The notes: generated by a model not told the origin, from the sequence alone. DNA of 16,170 nt from DASTRU01 sp035761045 (GCA_035761045.1 DASTRU010000030.1:1-16170), one strand, 5' to 3'; shown: positions 1-7,846, counted from the first letter of the stretch. Numbers and translations are program-made.

Positions 1-1697
1 AGGTCTTGGTTGCCTAAGGAAATTTCATGCGAGCCGGCGTTGATCGACTCGCTCGCGTTGCGAATGTCGGTCACGACTTTCGTCAGCGTGTTGACCATGG
101 AACCAAGGGCCGCGAGCAAACGCGCGGTTTCATCGTTCGTCTTCGCCGGAGGCACGGGCTCGAGATGTCCGGCAGATACGGCTTCGGCCACATGCACCGC
201 TTGGTCGAGACTTTGGGTCACGATGCGCACGGTGCGAAAGCTTAGGAGCGTCGACACCACGATGATCGCGCCCGAAATCGCGACGATGATGAATAAGGCG
301 GAGTTCACGCGCCGGTCCACCGCCGCCGACACTTCCGCTTGCCGTTCCGCGATCGTCTTGACCTGCTTTTCGCCCGCGCTGGCTTGTTGAGACGCCACCG
401 CTTTCAACTGCGCCAACGACGCGGCCATTTGCGCCTCGCTGGTCAATAAGCTTTTCTTGGCGGCGACCACTTTGTTGACCGAACCATTGACCGAGGCCAT
501 GGCGGCCAACGCGCCATCGACGTTCGCCGCGAGTTGCGGGCGACCCATCTTGATCAACCCCGCCCGCATCGAATTCATATTGGCCGTGAGTTTGGTTCCT
601 AAGCGATTCAGCTCGGTGCCCGCGTTACCCGCTTCCTCGGGCGTGCCCGCGAGCATCAACAGTCTTAGGGCGGCGACCATTTCGCGAATGCCTAACGACA
701 CCTCCTCGCTTATCCCAACGACGCCGCCCGGCTCATTACGTAGCTTGAGGGCCGACTCCAACACCTGGCGCTGCTTGACGGCTTGCACTTCGCTCGCGTC
801 GATGATCATGCCGAGCTTGCTGGCTTGTTCATCCAACGGCGCAAGCAAGGCGCGGCGCTTGGCTTGGTATTGCGATTCGGCATCGTCTTTCTTGGCCAGC
901 ACCGCCGCGCGGGCCGCGACTAATCCGGTGGTTTCGTTGGCGAATGCGTCGTAGGTATTCGCCACGACGGCCTTGACCTCCTTAAGCACATCGTCCGCGC
1001 CTTTTTCCGCTTCGAGACGCAAGATGCTGTCGACCGCCGCCTTAGCCTTCTCCTTCAACGGCGTAAGGCGAAACCGATTGGTCACGGTGTCGGTTTCGCT
1101 TACGACGATCGCGATTTCCTTAAGTCGCGCCTGCGCCGACAACGCGAGCTTGATGACATTCGCTTGGCGATGACTCGCGTCTTGCGCCTTATCGGCCGCC
1201 TTGCCCGCCTCCACGCCGATCTCGTCCACGTTGTTACGCGTAACGCCGACCGCCTGCTGCGCTTTTTGCAAAGCGAGTCGCGCGTTTTCGCTCTCGGAGC
1301 GATAGGCTTCTTCGTCGCTTAGTCGCTTTTCAACCACGCGCACGATCTCGTCTTGCGCGGCCCGAAAGTTCACCGCGTCGTTCTTCGCGTTGGGGTCGAT
1401 CGCTTGGATGTCGGCCTTGAGCTTATCGATCGCCGCGGTATCGGCGCGAATGGATTGCCCCGCCTTATCCACCTCCGCACGGGTGCGCGCCAAGGTGAGC
1501 TTAAGCAGCGTGCCGAGCAACCGCTCGGTACGCTCTTGCAGCTCGTAGGTTTTGGTTTGCAGCGGCGTTGCTTCGTTCGTCAACGCTCGCAGGTCTGATT
1601 GAATCGACGTTACCGCGAAAAAACTAACACCGGCCACGCATAACAATCCGGCGGCGGAAAAACCCGAGAGCGCCGCCAACCGCTGCGAGATTTTCAT
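1..1697 (-). CDS. Methyl-accepting chemotaxis protein (partial, C-terminal signalling domain beyond left edge)
   Basis: I translated this frame by hand; it is open from an ATG at 1697 to the window edge (565 codons), so the gene is cut at its 3' end. The protein starts MKISQRLAALSG and has a first membrane segment at about residues 8-29. A very long, Ala/Lys/Glu-rich, probably all-helical periplasmic region follows (about 30-465). A second membrane segment lies at 466-487 (SALFIIVAISGAIIVV) and a HAMP linker at about 488-540. The last visible residues, INAGSHEISLGNQD, match the start of the MCP signalling coiled coil. MCPs relay ligand binding to CheA/CheW and so control flagellar rotation. 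The sensor region of about 430 residues is long for an MCP and may be a helical-bimodular-like or duplicated fold (inference). The gene begins 21 nt after the stop of the periplasmic binding-protein gene, with no clear Shine-Dalgarno, which suggests co-expression. The MCP call is firm; the ligand is unknown. Confidence 0.93.
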   Translation of the reverse strand, partial: MKISQRLAALSGFSAAGLLCVAGVSFFAVTSIQSDLRALTNEATPLQTKTYELQERTERLLGTLLKLTLARTRAEVDKAGQSIRADTAAIDKLKADIQAIDPNAKNDAVNFRAAQDEIVRVVEKRLSDEEAYRSESENARLALQKAQQAVGVTRNNVDEIGVEAGKAADKAQDASHRQANVIKLALSAQARLKEIAIVVSETDTVTNRFRLTPLKEKAKAAVDSILRLEAEKGADDVLKEVKAVVANTYDAFANETTGLVAARAAVLAKKDDAESQYQAKRRALLAPLDEQASKLGMIIDASEVQAVKQRQVLESALKLRNEPGGVVGISEEVSLGIREMVAALRLLMLAGTPEEAGNAGTELNRLGTKLTANMNSMRAGLIKMGRPQLAANVDGALAAMASVNGSVNKVVAAKKSLLTSEAQMAASLAQLKAVASQQASAGEKQVKTIAERQAEVSAAVDRRVNSALFIIVAISGAIIVVSTLLSFRTVRIVTQSLDQAVHVAEAVSAGHLEPVPPAKTNDETARLLAALGSMVNTLTKVVTDIRNASESINAGSHEISLGNQD

Positions 1698-1702
1698 GAT
1701 CG

Positions 1703-1720
1703 AACCATTCAGGCATGGTT
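1703..1720 (-). other. Short inverted repeat in the binding-protein/MCP intercistronic gap
   Basis: AACCAT (1703-1708) and ATGGTT (1715-1720) are perfect 6-bp complements around a 6-nt loop. The element fills most of the 21-nt gap, touches the upstream TAA, and covers the place where the MCP ribosome-binding site should be. It could modulate MCP translation or mRNA stability. The stem is short and A/T-rich, so chance is possible. Confidence 0.3.
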
Positions 1721-2858
1721 AAGGCAACTTAACGATTTTTCCGTTTTGAATTTGCGTTAAGAACACTTGATCGAACGCTTGATGGTTATCGGCCGTGAAG
1801 CTCGCGTTCAAACCACCGATGTCGGCGCTTTTCATCCCGTTAAGGGTGTCGACCAAGGTCTTGCGCGTGATCGTCTTACCGGTTTTTTCGATAGCCGTCG
1901 CCAACACGCGCGCGGCCATGCACCCTTCGAAATTAACGAAGCCCAATGCTTCGCCGCTGTGCGCCTTGATGGCCTCGCGGCATTCACGCGTCACGGCTAA
2001 ATCGTCGTCTTGCGGAAACGGCACGACTTGAGAAATAACCACGCCGTCGCCGTCCTTACCCACTTCGTTGACTAAGTTATCGGTGCCCACGAACGACACC
2101 GTCGCCAGTTGCGATTTCAAACCCGACGCACGCGCCTCTTTAATAAAGAGCGCGAGCGGCGTGTAGGTTCCCACCATGACGATCGCGTCGGGCTTGGCTT
2201 CCAACATGGCGGCAAGTCCCGCCTTGATCGCCACGGTGTTGCGTTGAAACGTTCCTTTGCCGACGACCGACATGCCGCGCTTCTTCAACGCCTTCTCGGT
2301 GCCTGAGAGCACCGCCAAACCAAAGCCGTCGTCTTGATAAAACACGCCAATGGTTTTCGCGCCCTTGGCGATGAAGTGCGCGACCAGGCTTTCAGCTTCG
2401 TTGTCGTAACTCGCGCGCACATTGAACACTTGCGGTATGACGGGCTGACGTAGCGACATGGCGCCGGTGAACAGGCCCACCAATGGCACGTCGAGTTCCT
2501 TCACGATGGGGATCACCGCGTTGGCCGTTGGCGTGCCGACGTATCCGAATAGCGCGAACGCTTTTTCGGTTTCGATCATCTTGAGTGTTTCATCGACCGC
2601 GCGGTTCGGCTCGTATCCATCGTCGGCCACCACGAGCTTGATTTGTCGCCCGTGTATGCCGCCCTTGGCGTTGATGGCTTTGAAATACGCCTCGGCACCC
2701 GATCGCATGCCTTTTCCAAGACCGGCGGCAGGCCCGGTTTGCACGTTGACCATGCCGAGCTTGATCTCGGTATCGGTCACGCCATCTTGAGCCAAGGCAA
2801 AACACGGGGATGCCACGATGCAAGCGAGCACGAGGCGGCTTAAGGAATGCAAACCCAT
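1719..2858 (-). CDS. Periplasmic branched-chain-amino-acid-type (LivJ-like, Peripla_BP_6) substrate-binding protein
   Basis: The product is a 379-residue exported ligand-binding protein of the type I periplasmic fold that usually feeds Liv/HAAT ABC importers. I start it at the ATG at 2858, because GGAG lies 6 nt upstream; an in-frame TTG four codons earlier overlaps that site. Residues 1-23 form a type I signal peptide ending FALA before QDG. The mature protein opens with the family pattern TEIKLGMVNVQTGPAAGLG, then GAEAYFKAINAKGGIHGRQI, VVADDGYEP, and a second-lobe segment with FYQDDGFG. Two Cys (in TRECRE and EGCMAA) may form a disulfide. There is no permease or ATPase gene beside it. Instead an MCP gene follows after 21 nt, so it may present ligand to that receptor (inference). 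The ligand could be an amino acid, amide, urea or aromatic acid; sequence alone does not say. Confidence 0.9.
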   Translation of the reverse strand: MGLHSLSRLVLACIVASPCFALAQDGVTDTEIKLGMVNVQTGPAAGLGKGMRSGAEAYFKAINAKGGIHGRQIKLVVADDGYEPNRAVDETLKMIETEKAFALFGYVGTPTANAVIPIVKELDVPLVGLFTGAMSLRQPVIPQVFNVRASYDNEAESLVAHFIAKGAKTIGVFYQDDGFGLAVLSGTEKALKKRGMSVVGKGTFQRNTVAIKAGLAAMLEAKPDAIVMVGTYTPLALFIKEARASGLKSQLATVSFVGTDNLVNEVGKDGDGVVISQVVPFPQDDDLAVTRECREAIKAHSGEALGFVNFEGCMAARVLATAIEKTGKTITRKTLVDTLNGMKSADIGGLNASFTADNHQAFDQVFLTQIQNGKIVKLP

Positions 2859-2864
2859 GACAGT

Positions 2865-2868
2865 CTCC
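2865..2868 (-). promoter_or_regulatory. Shine-Dalgarno fixing the binding-protein start
   Basis: GGAG on the minus strand sits 6 nt before the ATG at 2858. This supports that start over the TTG at 2870. Confidence 0.7.
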
Positions 2869-2887
2869 AAAACGCGAACACCGCGGT

Positions 2888-2906
2888 GCTTCGTAACGAA
2901 CGAAGC
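2888..2906 (-). promoter_or_regulatory. 7-bp hairpin/inverted repeat upstream of the binding-protein gene
   Basis: GCTTCGT (2888-2894) and ACGAAGC (2900-2906) are perfect inverted repeats around a 5-nt loop, 30 nt before the start codon. It lies in the presumed 5' leader and could be an operator or an mRNA hairpin. No T-tract follows in the transcript direction, so it is not an obvious terminator. Confidence 0.4.
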
Positions 2907-2962
2907 CGGGTGCCTTAATAGTTTTAAGAACGGCTCATCGTCGATTGACCGATGGCCTTACG

Positions 2963-2990
2963 TTATCGACGCTATTTAGGTTTTGCTTGA
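2963..2990 (-). promoter_or_regulatory. Candidate sigma-28 (FliA)-like promoter for the binding-protein/MCP unit
   Basis: On the minus strand GTCGATAA (2963-2970) matches the FliA -10 consensus GCCGATAA at 7 of 8 positions. Upstream, after 12 nt, is TCAAGCAA (2983-2990), a weak match (4 of 8) to the -35 consensus TAAAGTTT, whose usual spacer is 11. A flagellar-class promoter would suit a chemotaxis operon. The imperfect -35 and spacing make this tentative. The leader to the start codon would be about 95 nt. Confidence 0.28.
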
Positions 2991-3030
2991 ATGCCGTTTG
3001 TCTAAATTTCCAAGACCTGTATTTCTTATG

Positions 3031-3047
3031 TGCCGTTGGTCACGGCA
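3031..3047 (-). other. Hairpin over the stop codon of the DUF3482 GTPase gene
   Basis: TGCCGT (3031-3036) and ACGGCA (3042-3047) are perfect 6-bp complements around a 5-nt loop that includes most of the TGA stop (3040-3042). In the transcript it is followed by an A-rich stretch and no U-run. It may be an mRNA 3'-end or processing element; support for a Rho-independent terminator is weak. Confidence 0.3.
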
Positions 3048-4632
3048 GAGGCGCAAAAGTGTCGCGCGATGCGGCGTTATCGGCCGCGGCACGCGGGCGA
3101 GCCAATTCAAGTCTTGCGTTTGCAGGATACAAACGCGCCAACACATCGGCCGTGACGGATTCGTACACCACGATCAAAGTGCCGGCGATCGATGAAGCAT
3201 CGCGAGAAGAATGTGCGTTGTTCGGCATATCGCCGTCGTTGTTCGTCGACGCGCGCGCCGCGTCCCATGCGCGATGAAGCGTGGAAGCGTAGGCCGCGAC
3301 GACTCGCTCGACCTCGGTACGCCAAAACGCGGGCGCTTCTCCTTGCGTCCACCGCCCACGGCCTCGGCCGAAATGCGCGACCGCCAGGTAACGCAATACA
3401 TTGGCGCGGACTAAGTCATCTAAAAATTCATCGGACCACCGCAAGCGAGGTTTCGTCGCGCCACTCATTTTGTTAAAGCCACGCGCGACACCGGCCGCCC
3501 CAAGTCCGCCAAGCACGCCGCCAATCAACGCGCCCGCGCCGAAGGTTAGGCCGCCCGCCGCGAGATCGGCTTTAAGACCGGTGAGCGCTCCGGTCAACAC
3601 ACCGCCAAACAACGCGGTGCGACCTTCATCGAGACGAGGCGGCAATGCAAAGTTCTCGCGCATGCGCTCGAGTACCGTGCGCGCGGCCTCGCCTTGCAAT
3701 CCATGAAGAACGATAAGCGCATCCGTCGTTTCGCCAATGCCTTGGTCGATTCGCGCGCTTAGGGCATGCATCGCGCGCTTATGCGCCGCGGTTTCGCGCA
3801 TGTCGCCCGCGCCGACGGTGCGCAATACTTTTTCGAACGCCGTGGCGGGGGAAAGCTCGATCGATTCGCTATCGATCGCGGCCGCAAGCGTTTGCTTGGC
3901 GAGCAATCGCATGGCTTCGTCGTAGCGAGTGCGATTGCGCGTTTCCCACGCCGTTAACAAGCGGGCGTACCCATGACGCTTGGGCGCGGGCACCACGCGG
4001 CCCACCGCCTCGAACAGCACGCGTTCGTGTATCCACAATCGCGCGAACGCGTCGAGCGCGAGCACATCGGCCACCAATACGAACGGCGATAAGTACTCGC
4101 GCCACCGTTCGATTTCCTCGCGCTCTTCCTCGGCGGGACGTGGCGGGCCGGTTTGGTTAAGCAGCACGATGATGGGTTTGCCCACCCAGCCAAGCACCTG
4201 CATTTCCGGCACGACATAACCCGCATCGCGTGGGTCCTCGGCGGCATTGACGAGATACAGCAATACGTCGGCCTGTTCGCGGGCCGCGCGTACCGCGTGT
4301 TGGCTGCACCACAAGGGCCGGTCGCGAAACCGATCCCATACTTCCCGCAACAACCAGCCGATTGGGTTGTCGGCCACGGCGAGACGACGCGCTAGCCGCG
4401 TCGAGTCGCCAAACCCTGGCGTATCCCATAAGCGCAAGCTGTCGCCTTGTTCGCTTTCGATGAGTACGTGCGCCTCGGCGAGATCGGTGACATGCGGCGC
4501 GTCGCGTACTTCGCCGATATCGCGACTTAGCAACGTGCGCGCGAGCGTTGTCTTACCCGCATTGGTATGCGCGATCAACGCGAGATGAATGGTGACGGGG
4601 TGATAGGCCATATGAAAATTCAGGCCATTCAT
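3040..4632 (-). CDS. DUF3482-family Era/YfjP-like GTPase
   Basis: This 530-residue predicted GTPase has an N-terminal G domain and a C-terminal DUF3482-type region. Visible motifs are a P-loop AHTNAGKTT (about residues 21-29; first Gly of GxxxxGK[ST] is Ala), G3 DTPGFGD (about 70-76), and NQTG (about 159-162) where G4 NKxD is expected. Residues 343-390 are very rich in Gly/Ala/Leu (GGVLTGALTG, FGAGALIGGVLGGLGAAG), suggesting a membrane-associating helical hairpin. The start chosen is the ATG at 4632, overlapping the upstream TGA by one base (TGATG). GAGG is only 2 nt away, so translation is probably coupled. A GTG at 4635 and an ATG at 4611 are alternatives. The preceding gene encodes DUF2868, the usual genomic partner of this family, so the two probably act together at the inner membrane. 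The cellular role is not known to me. Confidence 0.85.
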   Translation of the reverse strand: MNGLNFHMAYHPVTIHLALIAHTNAGKTTLARTLLSRDIGEVRDAPHVTDLAEAHVLIESEQGDSLRLWDTPGFGDSTRLARRLAVADNPIGWLLREVWDRFRDRPLWCSQHAVRAAREQADVLLYLVNAAEDPRDAGYVVPEMQVLGWVGKPIIVLLNQTGPPRPAEEEREEIERWREYLSPFVLVADVLALDAFARLWIHERVLFEAVGRVVPAPKRHGYARLLTAWETRNRTRYDEAMRLLAKQTLAAAIDSESIELSPATAFEKVLRTVGAGDMRETAAHKRAMHALSARIDQGIGETTDALIVLHGLQGEAARTVLERMRENFALPPRLDEGRTALFGGVLTGALTGLKADLAAGGLTFGAGALIGGVLGGLGAAGVARGFNKMSGATKPRLRWSDEFLDDLVRANVLRYLAVAHFGRGRGRWTQGEAPAFWRTEVERVVAAYASTLHRAWDAARASTNNDGDMPNNAHSSRDASSIAGTLIVVYESVTADVLARLYPANARLELARPRAAADNAASRDTFAPLP

Positions 4633-6137
4633 CACCTCGCGGCAAGCGGCTCGGCAAGGAATGGCGCGTTGAGTTCGCGTTCGAGCGTATGCGGATCAAT
4701 AGCGGTGAGATCCACGCATGTCACCGCCACGCCGTACGCTGCGCAAAAGCCGCGCCACGCTTGGCGGCGTTCGACCACGCGAGCGCTCGTTCCGACGGCA
4801 TCTTGAAAACGTTTTCGATAGCTTGCTTCGTCGACCAACACCGCGACGACATGGCGTGGCGATTGTTGGCGCAATGCGTTGATCATCGCGCCGTGGTGTT
4901 CATGTTCGGGAGTAGCGGCGAGATTAAACAGCGCGATTGTCATCGCCACGTTTTGACCTGGCGCGGTTAGCCGTTCATACGCGCTAGCCTCGTCGCCTAA
5001 TGCGATGACGGGCGACACCAAGACTTGCGCGTCGTCGCCGAGCAATAAGGTCGCGACGGTTTTGACGCCGTACAACGAAGCCTCGTCGGGCGTGTAGCCG
5101 TAGGGCACGACACGCAATACTTCCGCGCGCGACGCGAAGCCCGAGGTCATTCGGCGAAAGTAAGGCTCATTTAGATCAAGAGGAAACACGCGCGACCAAC
5201 GACGCTCGCGCCATCGCGCGACGACAAACAGCATCAAGCGCGGGACGATGACCACCACCGCGAGCGTGAATGCATACCAGTGGATCCACGACGCCGCGTT
5301 TTCGCCCACGCGACGGTCGGCTTCGAAGCGAAGCGCGGCGATCGCCTCGACATTAGGAAACGGCGCGCGATGCCATCCGAGCTCTTGCAACGCATGCGCC
5401 GCCGGACTCAAGACCGCGCTCAACAACGCATGCACATTCGACGCACTTAGGAATGTGCTTTCCCAGCCGGCCCGGTAATCGAACACCAAGCCGCGCACGT
5501 ACAACCCAACAATCGCGCCCAAGGCTAGGCAAGCGGCCGCGAGGTGCATTACGCGCGCGGCGCGCAATTGCATGAGCGGCAAGCGCTTGTGGGTCCAATC
5601 GGCGACGAACATCGCAAGCACGCGTGCCGATGGACCGCGCGATACCGCAATGCGCCGCGTGAACATGCGCCATAACGTGCCGTTGGATGCCGAAGGTTTT
5701 CGCTTGAACCGAGCGAACACGCGACGCACGGCCGCCCCAAACAACACCGCGTACACGACGACGTTCCAAATCAACAAGCCGACTAATGGAAACGCAAGCA
5801 CATTGATGTGCGTGCGATCGGTCACGTGCTCGACAAAGGCGCCAACAAGCAAGGCCAGCACGGGTAATGCGATGCCTAGCCATGACGGATCGTTAAGCGC
5901 GCGCAAGGTGCGCGCGATATGACGATCGCGCTCGCGCAACTTACCCGCGAGAAGTTGGGCGCGCTCGGCGATATACGCGTCGATGGACGCGGGCGCGCCG
6001 CGCTCGCTCGCGCGCCACCGCGTGAGTTCGGCCGCCGCGCGACTTGCATGACGCCGATCGTCGTCGGTGAGCATGGCGGTATCGGCGTTTTCAAATGCCC
6101 GCACCAGCAATACGTCGCGCGCTTGGGCTTCGTTCAT
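4632..6137 (-). CDS. DUF2868 family multi-pass membrane protein
   Basis: This 501-residue inner-membrane protein has about four hydrophobic segments, near residues 87-103, 111-133, 196-217 and 284-306. An Arg/Glu-rich cytoplasmic N-terminus precedes them and a soluble C-terminal domain follows (about 310-501). The C-terminal domain carries patterns I associate with DUF2868: LRVVPYGYTPDE (about 341-352), ALFNLAATPEHEHHG (about 402-416) and VAVLVDEASYRKRF (about 431-444). The ATG at 6137 overlaps the upstream kinase stop by 4 nt (ATGA), and the gene's own stop overlaps the GTPase start by 1 nt. It therefore sits in a translationally coupled trio, kinase, DUF2868, DUF3482 GTPase. No strong Shine-Dalgarno precedes it, consistent with coupling. 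It may anchor or regulate the GTPase (inference); no biochemical function is established as far as I know. Confidence 0.87.
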   Translation of the reverse strand: MNEAQARDVLLVRAFENADTAMLTDDDRRHASRAAAELTRWRASERGAPASIDAYIAERAQLLAGKLRERDRHIARTLRALNDPSWLGIALPVLALLVGAFVEHVTDRTHINVLAFPLVGLLIWNVVVYAVLFGAAVRRVFARFKRKPSASNGTLWRMFTRRIAVSRGPSARVLAMFVADWTHKRLPLMQLRAARVMHLAAACLALGAIVGLYVRGLVFDYRAGWESTFLSASNVHALLSAVLSPAAHALQELGWHRAPFPNVEAIAALRFEADRRVGENAASWIHWYAFTLAVVVIVPRLMLFVVARWRERRWSRVFPLDLNEPYFRRMTSGFASRAEVLRVVPYGYTPDEASLYGVKTVATLLLGDDAQVLVSPVIALGDEASAYERLTAPGQNVAMTIALFNLAATPEHEHHGAMINALRQQSPRHVVAVLVDEASYRKRFQDAVGTSARVVERRQAWRGFCAAYGVAVTCVDLTAIDPHTLERELNAPFLAEPLAAR

Positions 6138-7822
6138 CGCGATAAGGCGCTTCGTACCGCGATGGCTAATTCGTCCACGCCAAACGGCTTACGCAATACC
6201 GGCAGCCGCATGGGCATTGCTTCATCGAGCATGGGTGTGTCGGCATACCCGGTGGAGAACACGATGGGCAGATCCGGGCAACGATCGAGCGCGGTGCGCG
6301 CGACCTCGGCGCCGTTCATTCCAGGCATGGCGAAGTCAACGAGCAATAAGTCGGGCAACTCGCGATCGAGCGCTTCCAAGCCACGAATGCCATCGCCCGC
6401 CTCCACCACCCGATAGCCAAGACTTTTAAGCGAATCGCCGAGAAAGCGGCGCACGCCGGGATCGTCATCGACCACCAATACCTTGGCCGACCGCACCGGG
6501 CGCATGTCGTCGCTGGCACTCGCGTTTTCGCGGGGAGTAATGCGCGCCTCGTCGTCGGCGCGGCGAAGAAAGAGCGTAACGGTCGTGCCTTCGCCCTGCG
6601 TGCTTGCGATACGCACCAAGCCACCCGCTTGCCGCGCGAAGCTATACACCTGACTAAGGCCAAGCCCAGTGCCCTTGCCGACGCTCTTCGTGGTGAAGAA
6701 AGGATCGAATGCGTGCGCGAGTACTTCGGGCGACATGCCCGTGCCGTTATCGGTCACGGTGATTTCCATGTATTCGTCGCCGGGCAGTTCGGGGTCGTTA
6801 TGAATCGCGCGCAACGCGGTGCGAATAAGCAGCTCGCCACCGTTTGGCATCGCGTCGCGCGCGTTGATCGCGAGATTGAGAAGCGCGAGTTCGAGTTGCG
6901 TGGCGTCGCCCAATATCGGCAACGGCGTGGGATCGAGATCGAGCCTTACGGTCACGGTCGGGCCCAACGTGCGCGCGAGAAGATCGCGCATGTCGGAAAT
7001 CAAATCCCCCACGATCAACGGTTCGAGTTCAAGTTCTTGCGATCGCGAGAAATTCAACAATTGCATCGTCAGTCGCGCTCCGCGTCGCGCGGCGGCAAGC
7101 GCGTTTTCCGCCCAGCGGCGCACCCACATTTCGTCGTTGGGCTTGCGGCGAATAAGTTCGAGATTGCCCTGCATCGCTTGCAAAAGATTATTGAAGTCGT
7201 GGGCGATGCCGCCGGTCAGTTGGCCCACCGCTTCCATCTTTTGCGCTTGAAGCAATGCGTCTTCGGCGCGCGCTAGTTCCGCCGTCCGTTGGTTAAGCAG
7301 CTGTTGAAGACGCGCTGTTGGTTCGTCGTCTTGCGTTGGTGTTTTCGAATCTTCCAACGCGATCAAGATACCGGCGATGCGCGCGGAGTCATCGCGAACT
7401 GGACTTAGGGCGATGTCGAACCACACCGTTTGTCGCTGGCCTTGGCGTTCCAGTTCGTACGCGCGATGGGTTTGCCGTACCGATTCGCCACGCCACGCGG
7501 CTTGAATGTTGGCGTCGTCGAACGCCCAGGCCCAATCCCGCGCGACCTTCTTAGGATCGTTGTTCTCATGAGTGACGCGACGATCAAGTCGCGTGCATAA
7601 CGCATTGTTGCCAACTTCGATAAGCGCTGGCCCCCATAAAAGCGCCATGGGAGTCGGCGCTTCAAGAACGAGGCCAGCGGCTGTTTTCAAACTCGCTGGC
7701 CAATGCTCGACCGGCCCAAACGGCGTGGCCGCCCAATTACGCACGCGCATCCACGCCGCGGACGTATCGTCAGCCCGGAAAAACGTGCTGTGCAACGGCG
7801 GTGCCGTGTTACGAGGATTCAC
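6134..7822 (-). CDS. Soluble PAS hybrid histidine kinase with C-terminal receiver domain
   Basis: The 562-residue protein has an N-terminal PAS-like domain (about residues 26-158; NWAATPFGPVEHWPASL is a common opening of this class) and a short coiled linker (165-198). The HisKA-type H-box GGIAHDFNNLLQ has the likely phospho-His at 208. The HATPase domain shows NLAINARDAMPNGG (316-329), DNGTGM (358-363), FDPFFTTK and GKGTGLGLS (382-390). A full receiver domain follows (about 447-560) with acidic VDDD at 451-454, phospho-acceptor Asp496 in LLVDFAMPGMNG, and the KP motif in VLRKPFG. There are no membrane segments, so it senses a cytoplasmic signal. The start is GTG at 7822; an ATG at 7750 would drop about 24 residues, and neither has a clear Shine-Dalgarno. 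It overlaps the DUF2868 gene by 4 nt, so its output may be tied to that membrane-GTPase pair. Confidence 0.93.
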   Translation of the reverse strand: MNPRNTAPPLHSTFFRADDTSAAWMRVRNWAATPFGPVEHWPASLKTAAGLVLEAPTPMALLWGPALIEVGNNALCTRLDRRVTHENNDPKKVARDWAWAFDDANIQAAWRGESVRQTHRAYELERQGQRQTVWFDIALSPVRDDSARIAGILIALEDSKTPTQDDEPTARLQQLLNQRTAELARAEDALLQAQKMEAVGQLTGGIAHDFNNLLQAMQGNLELIRRKPNDEMWVRRWAENALAAARRGARLTMQLLNFSRSQELELEPLIVGDLISDMRDLLARTLGPTVTVRLDLDPTPLPILGDATQLELALLNLAINARDAMPNGGELLIRTALRAIHNDPELPGDEYMEITVTDNGTGMSPEVLAHAFDPFFTTKSVGKGTGLGLSQVYSFARQAGGLVRIASTQGEGTTVTLFLRRADDEARITPRENASASDDMRPVRSAKVLVVDDDPGVRRFLGDSLKSLGYRVVEAGDGIRGLEALDRELPDLLLVDFAMPGMNGAEVARTALDRCPDLPIVFSTGYADTPMLDEAMPMRLPVLRKPFGVDELAIAVRSALSR

Positions 7823-7846
7823 ACAAAGTGATGGAAGATGACAACG

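Noticed and set aside
457..954. Plus-strand open frames over the left end
   Set aside because: The minus frame is continuously open and encodes a coherent MCP with two membrane segments, HAMP and signalling-helix start; the plus frames are shadows.
3031..3047. Rho-independent terminator after the GTPase gene
   Set aside because: The stem is only 6 bp and the following transcript is A-rich with no U-run; kept only as an unspecified hairpin.
6629..7276. Long plus-strand open frame (215 codons) inside the hybrid kinase gene
   Set aside because: It is antisense to a gene with complete kinase motifs. Its translation has no recognisable domain and is Arg/His-rich, as expected of a shadow frame in G+C-rich DNA.
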